Shown: positions 1 through 9,434, counted from the first letter of the stretch. The stretch is DNA of 64,000 bases from Pelomonas sp965229315 (GCF_965229315.1 NZ_CBDDJA010000002.1:3472001-3536000); one strand, 5' to 3'. Numbers and translations: made by a program. Notes: generated by a model not told the origin, from the sequence alone.

Positions 1-2447
1 CGCGCCAGCTTGGCAAAGCGGTCGCGCAGCGTGCGCGCCACCCAGGCCAGCGAGCGCGGGTTGTCGGTGTCGTGCAGCAGCAGGTGCAGCAGCGGCGGGG
101 CCTCGCGGCGCGCCTGGAACTGCGCGCGGTAGGTGATGGTCGAGTCGAACACCCCCAGCAGCAGCGCGAAGCCATCCTCGGTGAGGGCCAGGTCCTGAGC
201 GAATGATTCGGCCAGCACGTCGGCCAGGAAGGACAGGCGCTCGATCTGCCGGCCGATGGACAGCAGCCGCCAGCCGTCGTCGCGCGTCATGCGGTCGGTC
301 TGACCGCCGGTGATGGCGGCCAGGTGGGTGTCGGCACGGGCCAGCACGTTGAGCACGTCGGTCACCGGTGCCGCCGGGCCGGGGCGGTCCAGCACGGCGC
401 GCAGGTGCTGCTCGAACTGCGCCGCCGTTTCGTGGATGAGCCGCCAGGATTCCGGCGACAGCCGCTCGCGCAGGGCCTGCGCGCAGGTCTGCAGCGCGCG
501 CAGGTTCCAGCCCACGCTGGTGGCGCCCGAACCGGGCAGCAGCGCGGCCAGCAAGGCGCGCTCGAAGCCGCGCGGGTCGTCGGCGGCCTCGGGCGCCGCC
601 GCGCCGACGAGGCCGTGCTTGCGCGCCAGCGTGTCCAGCAGCGGCAGCATGGGCGGCGGCATGGCGCCGCGCTGCACCATCACGCTGGCCTCGATGACAT
701 GGCGCGCCAGGCGCGCGCTGTTCTCGGCCCGCTCGGTGTAGCGGCCCAGCCAGAACAGGTTCTCGGCGGCGCGGCTGGTGACGGTCCAGTGCACGTCGCG
801 CAGGTCGGTGGCCTGCAGCGGCTGCGGCAGCAGCGTGGTCGCGTCGACCTCGCCATCGGTCATCACCCAGGTGTCGGCGCTCAAGGAGCCGCGCTGGATG
901 GACAGCCAGGCATCGGCCAGCGGGTCGCGCTTGGGGGCGACGCGGGTGAGGCCGCCGGGCAGCACGGTCCAGCCGCCGTGGCCGTCCGTCATCGCGAACA
1001 CGCGCAGCACGGCCACGCGCGGCTCCAGCGCGCCGCGCGTCCACACGGGCTGCTTGGTGGGCTTCACGCGCGCCTGCAGCGTGTAGGCCGTGGGGTCGGC
1101 GTCGATGCGCTCGGCCAGCTCGCGCAACTGCCCGTCGTTCAGCTCCGCCGCGACGATGGGGCCGAAGCTGCGCGTGGTGCTGCTGGCCGAGAAGGTCGGC
1201 ACGACGATGAACTGCGCCAGGCGCGGCCGCAACGTGCGCCAGGCGCTTTCCTCGCCGCACCACCAGCTCTGGATGGCGGGCAGCGTCAACTCCTCGCCCA
1301 GCAGGCTCTCGGCCACGCCGGGCCAGAAGGCCGTCAGGCCGGGGCTTTCCAGCCAGCCCGCGCCGGGCGAGTTGGCGATGACGACCTCGCCGGACCGCGC
1401 GGCCTGCAACAGCCCCGGCACGCCCAGGATGGAGTCCGGGCGCAGCTCCAGCGGGTCCAGCCAGGTGTCGTCCACGCGGCGCAGCAGCACGTGCACGCGC
1501 TCCAGGCCGGTCAGCGTCTTCAGGTAGACCTTGTCGGCGCGCACGGTCAGGTCCGCGCCTTCGACCAGCGTGATGCCCAGGTAGCGCGCCAGGAAGGCCT
1601 GTTCGAAATAGGTCTCGTTGCGTGGCCCCGGTGTCAGCAGCGCGACGCGGCTGCGCTCGCCGGCCGGCGACAGCCGCATCAGCGACTGCATCAGGTCGCG
1701 GTAGCTCGCGGCCAGCCGCTGCACGGCCATCTGCCGGAAGGCCTCCGGGAACTGCTGGGCGATGATGAGGCGGTTCTCCAGCACATAGCCCAGGCCGGAC
1801 GCGGCCTGCGTGCGCTGGCCCACCACCCACCAGTGGCCATCGGCGCAGCGCGTCAGGTCGAACGCCAGCACGTGCAGGTGCACGCCACCCGGCGGCCGAC
1901 TGCCGTGCATGGCGCGCAGGTACTGCGGGTGGGCCAGCACCAGCGAAGCCGGCAGCAGGCCTTGCTGCAGCAGCCGGCGCTCGCCGTAGGTGTCGGCCAT
2001 GACCGCGTTCAGCAGGCGGGCGCGCTGCACGATGCCCGACTCGATGTCGCGCCACTCGTCGGGCGCGATGAGCATGGGCAGCAGTTCCAGCGGCCAGTGG
2101 CGGGCCAGCGGCGCGCTCTCCTGGTCGCCCTGGCCGGGCAACGGCGGGCCGTCGCTGTGCACGTTGTAGCTGGCGCCGTCTTCCAGCACGCGGCGCTGCA
2201 CGCGCAGCGCCTTGGCGCTGAGTTCCTGCCAGCCGGCCGCGCCGCCCGCCGCGAAGAAGCGCTGCCAGCGTTCTGCCAGGCCGGCCTGCGGTTCGCCCGG
2301 GTGGTTGACCTGGCCGGTCAGCTCGTAGAAGTGCCCGTCGCGGCTGCGCAGCGCGGCCGAAGCGGCAAGCGACAGCGGGTCCGGCGTGGCGGGCTCCCCG
2401 GGCTCGTCGGGGAGCAGGCTCCACTGGCTGGGCGTCAGCTCAGTCAT
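1..2447 (-). CDS. Fused circularly permuted ATP-grasp / alpha-E protein (C-terminus outside window)
   Basis: Reading leftwards from an ATG at 2447, about 815 codons are open to the window edge, so the 3' end is missing. The first two thirds is a circularly permuted type 2 ATP-grasp domain: it contains a GYVLENR stretch, an LTPG..NETYFEQAFLA segment, DDTWLDP and an NSPGAGWLESPG segment. From about position 780 leftwards the protein becomes an alpha-E domain, marked by SRAAENLFWLGRYTERAENSARLAR. ATP-grasp proteins of this kind are predicted, by family comparison, to form peptide or amide bonds; no substrate is established. It is the last gene of a leftward run starting at 9380 and is a fusion of the two families that occur as separate genes at 7899 and 6925. 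Family assignment is firm; biochemical role is inferred. Confidence 0.88.
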   Translation of the reverse strand, partial: MTELTPSQWSLLPDEPGEPATPDPLSLAASAALRSRDGHFYELTGQVNHPGEPQAGLAERWQRFFAAGGAAGWQELSAKALRVQRRVLEDGASYNVHSDGPPLPGQGDQESAPLARHWPLELLPMLIAPDEWRDIESGIVQRARLLNAVMADTYGERRLLQQGLLPASLVLAHPQYLRAMHGSRPPGGVHLHVLAFDLTRCADGHWWVVGQRTQAASGLGYVLENRLIIAQQFPEAFRQMAVQRLAASYRDLMQSLMRLSPAGERSRVALLTPGPRNETYFEQAFLARYLGITLVEGADLTVRADKVYLKTLTGLERVHVLLRRVDDTWLDPLELRPDSILGVPGLLQAARSGEVVIANSPGAGWLESPGLTAFWPGVAESLLGEELTLPAIQSWWCGEESAWRTLRPRLAQFIVVPTFSASSTTRSFGPIVAAELNDGQLRELAERIDADPTAYTLQARVKPTKQPVWTRGALEPRVAVLRVFAMTDGHGGWTVLPGGLTRVAPKRDPLADAWLSIQRGSLSADTWVMTDGEVDATTLLPQPLQATDLRDVHWTVTSRAAENLFWLGRYTERAENSARLARHVIEASVMVQRGAMPPPMLPLLDTLARKHGLVGAAAPEAADDPRGFERALLAALLPGSGATSVGWNLRALQTCAQALRERLSPESWRLIHETAAQFEQHLRAVLDRPGPAAPVTDVLNVLARADTHLAAITGGQTDRMTRDDGWRLLSIGRQIERLSFLADVLAESFAQDLALTEDGFALLLGVFDSTITYRAQFQARREAPPLLHLLLHDTDNPRSLAWVARTLRDRFAKLA

Positions 2448-2546
2448 GGGCGGGAAGGGTCGAGTCGGTCATGCGGCGCCGTCAGGGGGAGAAGCATTGT
2501 CAAGCAAGGTCTGCGCCGCCCGTGCCGGCGGACCAGGCCGCAACGC

Positions 2547-3395
2547 CTAGGATGCCAGGAAGGCGCGCAGCACGCGTTCCGCCGCCTCGGGGTCGTCCCG
2601 CCAGGCACCGTGGCCAGCGCCGGGAAAGCGCTCGAAGCCGGCACGCCACGGCGCCGGCAGCGCCGCGACGATCTCCCCGGCATCCTCGGGCGGCGTGACG
2701 GGGTCTTCCTCGCCCGCCATGACGAGCACCGGGCACTGCACGTTCGCCAGGCCCGGGCGCAGGTCCATGCCGGGCAGTTCGGTGCGCGTGTGCTCGAACA
2801 GGATCTCGGGGTTGAACATCATCCAGCCGCCCGCGCCGGGGGGCTTGGGCCGGGTGTTGTAGAGATGGCGGCAATGGGTTTCGTACGCTGCCCAGGTGTC
2901 GGCGCCCGGGCGCTCCCAGAAGTCGCGCGTGGCCTGCGCGGCCGCGGGCCCGCCCAGGCGGCCGAAGTGATGGACCTTGCGTTCCAGGCCGAAGTGGTGC
3001 GACGTGCTGGACAGCACGACCTTGCGCGGATGCGCCGGGTGCCGCGCCAGGTAGCGCTGCGCGACGAAGCCGCCGAAGCTCTGGCCCAGCACGATGGGTT
3101 TCACGACGCCCAGCGCGTCGCACAGGCGCACGACATCGTCGGCGAGCGTGTCCAGCCGGCACTCGCCCAGCGGTCGCGCGTCGCTGCGGCCATGGCCGCG
3201 CTGGTCGAAGTAGACGATCTGGCAGAGGTCGGCGAAGCGGCTGAAGAACGGCCGGAACGCCGTGTGGTCGAAGCCCGGGCCGCCATGGATGAGCACGAGC
3301 GTGGGTTTCTCGCGCAGCGCCAGGCCGTCGGGCACGTGGCCGAGGCCTTCGATGTCGACGAAGAGGCGGATGCCGGGTTCGATTTCGATGCGCAT
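2547..3395 (-). CDS. Alpha/beta hydrolase, proline iminopeptidase-like
   Basis: This 282-residue protein has the alpha/beta hydrolase fold signatures in order: an oxyanion HGGPG at 37-41, an FDQRGHGRS turn at 63-71, the nucleophile elbow GQSFGG with Ser106, an acid near Asp231 (GEEDPVTPP) and the catalytic His262 in GAGHG. HGGPG together with DQRG is typical of the proline iminopeptidase branch, so cleavage of an N-terminal residue from small peptides is a reasonable guess, but esterase or amidase activity is not excluded. The ATG at 3395 lies 4 bases past the stop of the transglutaminase gene, so the two are almost certainly co-transcribed. Its place inside a predicted peptide-ligase cluster suggests it may trim or hydrolyse the product. 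Confidence 0.88.
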   Translation of the reverse strand: MRIEIEPGIRLFVDIEGLGHVPDGLALREKPTLVLIHGGPGFDHTAFRPFFSRFADLCQIVYFDQRGHGRSDARPLGECRLDTLADDVVRLCDALGVVKPIVLGQSFGGFVAQRYLARHPAHPRKVVLSSTSHHFGLERKVHHFGRLGGPAAAQATRDFWERPGADTWAAYETHCRHLYNTRPKPPGAGGWMMFNPEILFEHTRTELPGMDLRPGLANVQCPVLVMAGEEDPVTPPEDAGEIVAALPAPWRAGFERFPGAGHGAWRDDPEAAERVLRAFLAS

Positions 3396-3399
3396 CCGC

Positions 3400-6300
3400 T
3401 CAACCCACCTTGCGCAGATCCAGCGTGAACGGGAACTCCAGGCTGCGCTGCGGCTCGCCGACCACGACCCTGCCGGGCGTGTGGCCCAGCGCGACGAAAC
3501 GCGACAGGCGGCGGCTTTCGGCCTCGTAGGCGTTGATGGGCAGCGTCTCGTAGTTGCGCCCGCCCGGGTGGGCGACGAAGTAGCGGCAGCCGCCCAGGCT
3601 CTTGTTCTGCCAGGTGTCGACGAGGTCCACGGTCAGCGGCGCGTGGATGCCGATGGTCGGGTGCAGTGCCGAGGGCGGCAGCCAGGCGCGGTAGCGCACG
3701 CCGGCCACGTACTCGCCGACGCGGCCGGTGGGCTGCAGCGGCAGCGCCACGCCGTTGACCGTCACGCGGTGGCGGGTGTCCACCAGGCCGCTGACGTGCA
3801 CCTCCAGCCGCTCCAGCGACGAGTCGACGTAGCGCGCGGTGCCGCCGGACGAGCCTTCCTCGCCCATCACATGCCAGGGCTCCAGCGCGCTGCGCAGCGT
3901 GACCTGCACGCCGCGCGCGGCGAACTCGCCGAACTTGGGAAACCGGAACTCGTAGTGCGGCGCGAACCAGGCGGCATCGAACGCGTAGCCGGCCTCGTTC
4001 ATGTCCTGCATGACGTCGGCGAAGTCCTCCTGCACGAAGTGCGGCAGCAGCCAGCGGTCGTGCAGCTCGGTGCCCCAGCGGACCAGCGGCGCGCGGTACG
4101 GCGTCTTCCAGAAACGCGCCACCAGCGCACGCAGCAGCAGCTGCTGCGCGATGCTCATGCGCGCATGCGGCGGCATCTCGAAGGCGCGCAGCTCCAGCAG
4201 GCCGAGCCGCCCGGTCGCCGAGTCGGGCGAGTAGAGCTTGTCGATGCAGAACTCGCTGCGGTGGGTATTGCCGGTCACGTCCACCAGCACGTTGCGCAGC
4301 GTGCGGTCGACGACCCAGGGCGGCATGGTCTCGCCGTAGCTGGCGCTGGCCTTGTGGATCTCGCCGAGGGCGATCTCCAGCTCGCGCAGCTGGTCGTTGC
4401 GCGCCTCGTCCACGCGCGGCGCCTGGCTGGTGGGGCCGATGAAGAGGCCGCTGAACAGGTAGCTCAAGGCGGGGTGGTTGTGCCAGTAGGCCAGCAGCGA
4501 TGCGAGCAGCGTGGGCCGGCGCAGGAAGGGCGAGTCCGCCGGCGTGGCGCCGCCGAGCACGAAGTGGTTGCCGCCGCCGGTGCCGCTGTGGCGGCCGTCG
4601 ATCATGAACTTCTCGCTCGACAGCCGCGTGAGGCGCGCGGCTTCGTAGAGGAATTCGGTGTGCTCGACCAGCTCGCGCCAGTTGTGTGCCGGGTGGATGT
4701 TGACCTCGATGACGCCGGGGTCGGGCGTGACCTGCAGCAGCTTCAGGCGCGGGTCGCGCGGCGGCGGATAGCCCTCCAGCACGATCTTGTAGCCGGTGTC
4801 CTCGCAGGTGGTCTCGATGGCCGCCAGCAGCTCCAGGTAGTGCTCCAGCTTTTCGAACGGCGGCATGAAGACGTACAGCACGCCACTGGCCTTGCCCTGG
4901 CGCTCCGCCTTGGGGCCGTTGGCGCGGCGCGGGTCGCGGGCCTCGACGCACAGGGCCGTGCGCGTGAGGCCGCGGGCACTCTCGAAGCGGGCCGGGGCGG
5001 CGCCGGCCGCACCGGGGCCTGAACCGACGCCAACGCTGGCGCCGACGGTGGGTGCGCCACGCAGCAGCCCGGCCGTCGGGCCGGCTGTGGTGACGCCCAT
5101 CGTCTGCCCGCGCAGCGTGGCCGCCGCAGGCAGCATGCCGCGCGGGGCGAACGGGTCCTGCTCGATCAGGTGCGGGAAGTCGCCCTTGCCCACCCAGGGC
5201 AGCGAATCCAGCGGCAGTCGCCAGCCCATCGGCGAGTCGCCGGGGAAGAGGTACAAGCGCTCATCGCGGAAGTACCACGGCCCCGTCTGCCAGCGGTGGC
5301 CGCCGAGCGCGGGCCCGTCCTCGCTGTGCTTGAGCGGCAGCGCGTAGCCGACGACGTGCGCCAGCCCCTGCTCGTAGATGCGGCGCAGCCGCGCGCGCTC
5401 CATCTCATCGTCCAGCCGCGAATCGAACGGGTCGACGTTGACCGGCAGGCGACGCTCGCGCCACAGGTAGTAGAAGGTGTCCTCGTAGCCGGGCTGCACG
5501 TGCGCGTCGGTCACGCCCAGCCGCCTGGTGAGCGCGGCCATGAAGATCTGGGCGTCGTCGCTGGTGTAGTTGAGGCCCTCGCTCTCGTCGGCGAACCAGT
5601 CGGGGTTGCGCCAGCAGGGCTGGCCGTCCGCCCGCCAGCAGATCGACAGCGCCCAGCGAGGCAGCTGCTCGCCCGGGTACCACTTGCCCTGGCCGAAATG
5701 CAGGAAGCCGCCCTGCCCGTATTCGTCGCGCAGCCGGTGCGTGAGCTGCTGCGCGTACAGGCGCTTGGTCGGGCCCAGCGCCTCGGTGTTCCACTCGCCC
5801 GCGTCGCGGTCGTCGATGGCCACGAAGGTGGGCTCGCCACCCATCGTCAGCCGCACGTCGCCGGCCACGAGCTCGCGGTCGACCTGTTCGCCCAGCTTGA
5901 GCACTTCGGCCCACTGCTCGTCGCTGTACGGCTTGGTGACGCGCGGCGATTCGTAGATGCGCGTGACGCCCATCTCGTGCTCGAACTCGACCTCGCTCTC
6001 GTCCACGGCGCCACTGATGGGCGCGGCGCTGCCGGGCGTGGGCGTGGCGGCCAGCGGGATGTGGCCTTCGCCGGCCAGCAGGCCCGAGGTCGGGTCCAGG
6101 CCGATCCAGCCGGCGCCGGGCAGGAAGACCTCGCACCAGGCATGCAGGTCGGTGAAGTCGACCTCGGTGCCACTGGGGCCATCGAGCGCCTTCTCGTCGG
6201 GCGTCAGCTGGATCAGGTAGCCCGACACGAAGCGTGCCGCCAGACCGAGGTGGCGCATCAGCTGCACCAGCAGCCAGCCGGAGTCGCGGCAGGAGCCGGA

Positions 6301-6828
6301 GGCCTTCTCCAGCGTCTCCTCGGGCGTCTGCACGCCGGGCTCCATGCGGATCAGGTACGAGACGCGGTGCTGCACCTTCTGGTTCAGCGCCACGAGGAAG
6401 TCGATGGTGACCTGGGGCTTGAGGTCGATGGTCTTCAGGTACTCGGCCACCAGCGGCGTGGCCGGCTCGGTGACGAGGTAGGGTGCCAGTTCGGCACGCT
6501 GGGACTCGTCGTACGCGAACGGGAAGGTCTGCGCGTGCGGCTCCAGGAAGAAGTCGAACGGGTTGTAGACCGCCATCTCGGCGACCAGGTCCACCGTGAC
6601 GGTGAACTCGGTCGTCTTCTCGGGGAAGACCAGCCGCGCGAGGTAGTTGGCGAACGGGTCCTGCTGCCAGTTGAGGAAGTGATGGGCCGGCTCGACGGTC
6701 AGCGAGTACGACAGCACCGGCGTGCGGCAATGCGGCGCCGGGCGCAGGCGAACGACCTGCGGGCCGAGGTGGACCGGCCGGTCGTACTTGTAGCGCGTGA
6801 CGTGTTTGAGGGCGACGTGGATGGACAT
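3400..6828 (-). CDS. Transglutaminase-like protein with C-terminal DUF2126
   Basis: The 1142-residue protein starts with the bacterial transglutaminase N-terminal domain (about 1-90), followed by the papain-like transglutaminase core with Cys180 in SGSCRDSGW, His229 in DLHAWCEVF and Asp245 in GLDPTSG. The rest, from about residue 290 to the end, is the DUF2126 region always found in this long form; it includes an MGGEPTFV motif and an SGTGGGNHFVLGG motif. A Gly/Ala/Thr-rich linker of some 50 residues (encoded about 4985-5140) splits the DUF2126 part. The catalytic triad predicts peptidase or acyl-transfer activity at amide bonds. The gene sits between the alpha-E gene and the hydrolase, consistent with a shared operon. 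The ATG at 6828 is the natural start because MSIHVALKHVTRYKYDRPV is the conserved N-terminus. Confidence 0.92.
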   Translation of the reverse strand: MSIHVALKHVTRYKYDRPVHLGPQVVRLRPAPHCRTPVLSYSLTVEPAHHFLNWQQDPFANYLARLVFPEKTTEFTVTVDLVAEMAVYNPFDFFLEPHAQTFPFAYDESQRAELAPYLVTEPATPLVAEYLKTIDLKPQVTIDFLVALNQKVQHRVSYLIRMEPGVQTPEETLEKASGSCRDSGWLLVQLMRHLGLAARFVSGYLIQLTPDEKALDGPSGTEVDFTDLHAWCEVFLPGAGWIGLDPTSGLLAGEGHIPLAATPTPGSAAPISGAVDESEVEFEHEMGVTRIYESPRVTKPYSDEQWAEVLKLGEQVDRELVAGDVRLTMGGEPTFVAIDDRDAGEWNTEALGPTKRLYAQQLTHRLRDEYGQGGFLHFGQGKWYPGEQLPRWALSICWRADGQPCWRNPDWFADESEGLNYTSDDAQIFMAALTRRLGVTDAHVQPGYEDTFYYLWRERRLPVNVDPFDSRLDDEMERARLRRIYEQGLAHVVGYALPLKHSEDGPALGGHRWQTGPWYFRDERLYLFPGDSPMGWRLPLDSLPWVGKGDFPHLIEQDPFAPRGMLPAAATLRGQTMGVTTAGPTAGLLRGAPTVGASVGVGSGPGAAGAAPARFESARGLTRTALCVEARDPRRANGPKAERQGKASGVLYVFMPPFEKLEHYLELLAAIETTCEDTGYKIVLEGYPPPRDPRLKLLQVTPDPGVIEVNIHPAHNWRELVEHTEFLYEAARLTRLSSEKFMIDGRHSGTGGGNHFVLGGATPADSPFLRRPTLLASLLAYWHNHPALSYLFSGLFIGPTSQAPRVDEARNDQLRELEIALGEIHKASASYGETMPPWVVDRTLRNVLVDVTGNTHRSEFCIDKLYSPDSATGRLGLLELRAFEMPPHARMSIAQQLLLRALVARFWKTPYRAPLVRWGTELHDRWLLPHFVQEDFADVMQDMNEAGYAFDAAWFAPHYEFRFPKFGEFAARGVQVTLRSALEPWHVMGEEGSSGGTARYVDSSLERLEVHVSGLVDTRHRVTVNGVALPLQPTGRVGEYVAGVRYRAWLPPSALHPTIGIHAPLTVDLVDTWQNKSLGGCRYFVAHPGGRNYETLPINAYEAESRRLSRFVALGHTPGRVVVGEPQRSLEFPFTLDLRKVG

Positions 6829-6832
6829 GTCA

Positions 6833-6908
6833 GCCCCTCGTCCAACGGGTACGTCGGCCGATCCCCCGAGGGGATGCAGGCCGGCTTGGGGCGGCCCGGC
6901 GCTCGGCC
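6833..6908 (+). repeat. Shortened copy of the dispersed multi-hairpin intergenic repeat
   Basis: The sequence begins GCCCCTCGTCC, passes through CCCCCGAGGGG and ends GGCTTGGGGCGGCCC then GGCGCTCGGCC. These blocks match the start and the end of the copy at 34061-34273, while the two central hairpins are missing. Unlike the three full copies it lies between minus-strand genes, so it is antisense to their transcription. The 8-mer GGGTACGT occurs at 6847-6854 and again at 6915-6922. Confidence 0.6.
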
Positions 6909-6924
6909 TGCTGTGGGTACGTAG

Positions 6925-7884
6925 TCATGGCGTGTCTGAAGTCGAAGGAACGAGGAAATCGCGGCTGATGCCCGCGCCGAGGTCACCGACCTCGGCCAGG
7001 AAGCCATCGAGGAACGGGTGCAGCCCCGTGGCGAGGATCTCGTCGATGCGGCCGAAGGCCAGCTCGGCCTCCAGCCGCCCGACGCGACGCAGCGTCTCGC
7101 CCGACTGGGGATTGGCCACGCGCCTGAGGTTGGCCAGCATGCGCGTGACGCAGTGCGACAGCGAGCGCGGCATGTCGGGGCGCAGGATCAGCAGCTCGGC
7201 CACCTTGTCCGGCTGGATGACATTGCTGTAGACCTTGCGGTAGATCTCGAAACCCGAGACCGAGCGCAGCACGGCGGACCAGTAGTAGAAGTCGCGCGCA
7301 GCATCGGGATCGGTGGAGGTGTCGCCTTCGTGGCGATAGAACTTCACGTCCAGCAGCCGGGCGGTGTTGTCGGCCCGCTCCAGGAACGAGCCGATGCGCA
7401 GGAAGTGAAAGGCCTCGTCCTGCAGCATGGTGCCCACGGTCACGCCGCGCGACAGGTGGCTGCGGTACTTCACCCACTCGAACAGCGCGGAGGGGTCGCG
7501 GGTCAGCGCGCCCTCGCGCAACAGCTTGCAGAACTCCAGCCACGTCTGGTTCATCGTCTCCCAGACCTCGGTGGTCAGCGAGCCGCGCACCGCCCGGGCG
7601 TTCTCGCGCGCGGCGCGCAGGCAGTTGTAGATGGACGACGCGTTGGCCTCGTCGGCCACCATGAACGCCATGACGCTGCGGCCGTTGATCGCCGGGTACT
7701 TGGTGCCGTACAGGCTGTTGAGCTCGGAGATGGACACCAGGCTGCGCCACGACTGCTCGGAGGCCTCGGCCGACTGCGGCTGCAGGGAGGTCTGGTACGC
7801 GATATCCAGCATGCGTGCCGTGTTTTCGGCCCGCTCGATGTAGCGGCTGAACCAGAACAGGTGATCGGCGGTTCTAGAAAGCAT
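6925..7884 (-). CDS. Alpha-E domain protein
   Basis: The 319-residue protein is a stand-alone alpha-E domain: it starts MLSRTADHLFWFSRYIERAE and continues with the repeated helical pattern (RADNTARLLDVKFY) characteristic of the family. Alpha-E proteins are all-helical and nearly always encoded next to circularly permuted ATP-grasp proteins and transglutaminases; they are thought to act with the ligase, but no reaction has been assigned from sequence alone. The ATG at 7884 is preceded by GGGAGAAG and lies 14 bases past the stop of the ATP-grasp gene, so the two form a translationally close pair. Length matches the usual 310-320 residues. Confidence 0.92.
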   Translation of the reverse strand: MLSRTADHLFWFSRYIERAENTARMLDIAYQTSLQPQSAEASEQSWRSLVSISELNSLYGTKYPAINGRSVMAFMVADEANASSIYNCLRAARENARAVRGSLTTEVWETMNQTWLEFCKLLREGALTRDPSALFEWVKYRSHLSRGVTVGTMLQDEAFHFLRIGSFLERADNTARLLDVKFYRHEGDTSTDPDAARDFYYWSAVLRSVSGFEIYRKVYSNVIQPDKVAELLILRPDMPRSLSHCVTRMLANLRRVANPQSGETLRRVGRLEAELAFGRIDEILATGLHPFLDGFLAEVGDLGAGISRDFLVPSTSDTP

Positions 7885-7898
7885 CTTGGTCTTCTCCC

Positions 7899-9380
7899 TC
7901 AGTCTTCCAGCACCCAGGTGTCCTTGGTCCCGCCGCCCTGGCTGCTGTTGACCACGAGAGACCCGGCCTTCAGCGCCACCCGCGTCAGCCCGCCCGGCAC
8001 CATGCGCACGGTGTCTCCCGACAGCACGAAGGGTCGCAGATCAATGTGACGGGGCGCGATGCCCGACTCGACGAACGTGGGGCAGGTCGACAGCGACAGC
8101 GTCGGCTGGGCGATGTAGTTGCTCGGGTTGGCGATCAGCTGCGCGCGGAACGCCTCCACCTCGGCTTTCGTCGCCGCGGGGCCGACGAGCATGCCGTAGC
8201 CGCCGGCGCCGTGCACTTCCTTCACCACCAGTTCGGACAGGTGCGCCAGCGTGTAGGCCAGGTCGTCCTTGTCGCGGCACACGTAGGTCGGCACGTTCTG
8301 CAGGATGGGCTTCTCGCCGAGGTAGAACTCGATCATCTTCGGCACATAGGGGTAGATGGACTTGTCGTCCGCGATGCCGGTGCCGATGGCGTTGGACAGC
8401 GTCACCTTGCCGGCCTTGTACGCGTCCACCAGGCCCGCGCAGCCAAGCTGCGAATCGGCACGGAAGACCTTGGGGTCGAGGAAATCGTCGTCCAGCCGGC
8501 GGTAGATGACGTCCACGCGCCTGGGGCCGCGCGTGGTGCGCATGTAGACGAAGCCGCCGTCGACGAACAGGTCCTGCCCTTCCACCAGCTCCACGCCCAT
8601 CTGCTGCGCCAGGAAGGCGTGCTCGAAGTAGGCCGAGTTGTACATGCCCGGCGTCAGCACGACGACGGTCGGGTCCGACACCCCGGGCGGCGCGACGCTG
8701 CGCAACGTGTCCAGCAGCAGGTCAGGGTAGTGCGCCACCGGCGCGATGCGGTGCTGCACGAACAGCTCGGGGAACAGCCGCATCATCATCTTGCGGTTCT
8801 CCAGCATGTAGCTCACGCCGCTGGGCACGCGCAGGTTGTCTTCCAGCACGTAGTACTGGCCGCTGCCGTCGGCGTGGCCGGCCCGCACGATGTCGACGCC
8901 GGCGATGTGGCTGTAGACGCCCCCGGGCACGTCCACACCCATCATCTCGGGGCGGAACTGCGCGTTGTTCAGGATCTCGTCGGCGGGCACGATGCCGGCC
9001 TTCAGGATCTCCTGGCCGTGGTACACGTCGTGGATGAAGCGGTTCAGCGCCGTGACGCGCTGGGCCAGGCCCGCCTGCATCGAGGTCCATTCGGCCGCCG
9101 GGATGACGCGCGGGATCAGGTCGAACGGGATCAGCCGCTCGGTGCCCTCGCCGGAATCCTTGTCGCCGTAGACGGCGAAGGTGATGCCCACGCGGCGGAA
9201 GATCAGTTCGGCCTGCTCGCGCCGCTCGCGCATCAGGCTCTCGGGCTGCTCGGCCAGCCAGCGGGCGTAGGCCTCGTAGTGGGCGCGCACGCCAGGGCCG
9301 CTGGCCTGCCGGCTCCCACCCTGCACCTGCGACTGGCTCTGTGCGGCCAGCGCGTTCATTTCGTCGAAAGGCGTCTGCAT
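7899..9380 (-). CDS. Circularly permuted type 2 ATP-grasp protein
   Basis: This 493-residue protein has the canonical single-domain form: RVGITFAVYGD, ERLIPFDLIPR, an HDVYHGQEIL segment, YVLEDNLRVPSGVSYMLENR, LTPGMYNSAYFEHAFLAQQMG and a C-terminal SSQGGGTKDTWVLED. Family comparisons predict ATP-dependent ligation of a carboxylate to an amine. The start chosen is the ATG at 9380 (MQTPFDEMN), preceded at five bases by GGAG; an in-frame ATG at 9413 adds 11 unconserved residues. It is the first gene of the leftward cluster and is paralogous to the N-terminal part of the fusion protein at 1-2447. Confidence 0.93.
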   Translation of the reverse strand: MQTPFDEMNALAAQSQSQVQGGSRQASGPGVRAHYEAYARWLAEQPESLMRERREQAELIFRRVGITFAVYGDKDSGEGTERLIPFDLIPRVIPAAEWTSMQAGLAQRVTALNRFIHDVYHGQEILKAGIVPADEILNNAQFRPEMMGVDVPGGVYSHIAGVDIVRAGHADGSGQYYVLEDNLRVPSGVSYMLENRKMMMRLFPELFVQHRIAPVAHYPDLLLDTLRSVAPPGVSDPTVVVLTPGMYNSAYFEHAFLAQQMGVELVEGQDLFVDGGFVYMRTTRGPRRVDVIYRRLDDDFLDPKVFRADSQLGCAGLVDAYKAGKVTLSNAIGTGIADDKSIYPYVPKMIEFYLGEKPILQNVPTYVCRDKDDLAYTLAHLSELVVKEVHGAGGYGMLVGPAATKAEVEAFRAQLIANPSNYIAQPTLSLSTCPTFVESGIAPRHIDLRPFVLSGDTVRMVPGGLTRVALKAGSLVVNSSQGGGTKDTWVLED

Positions 9381-9434
9381 CTTGGCTCCATATGCGCCTC
9401 GTCGATGCAGCAAGTTTCGGGCCTACGCACCAAC

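Noticed and set aside
324..3428. Very long plus-strand frame of over 1000 codons
   Set aside because: It is antisense to the fused ATP-grasp and hydrolase genes, is rich in Arg/Gln/Ala/His with no domain, and exists only because high-GC codon bias keeps the opposite strand open.
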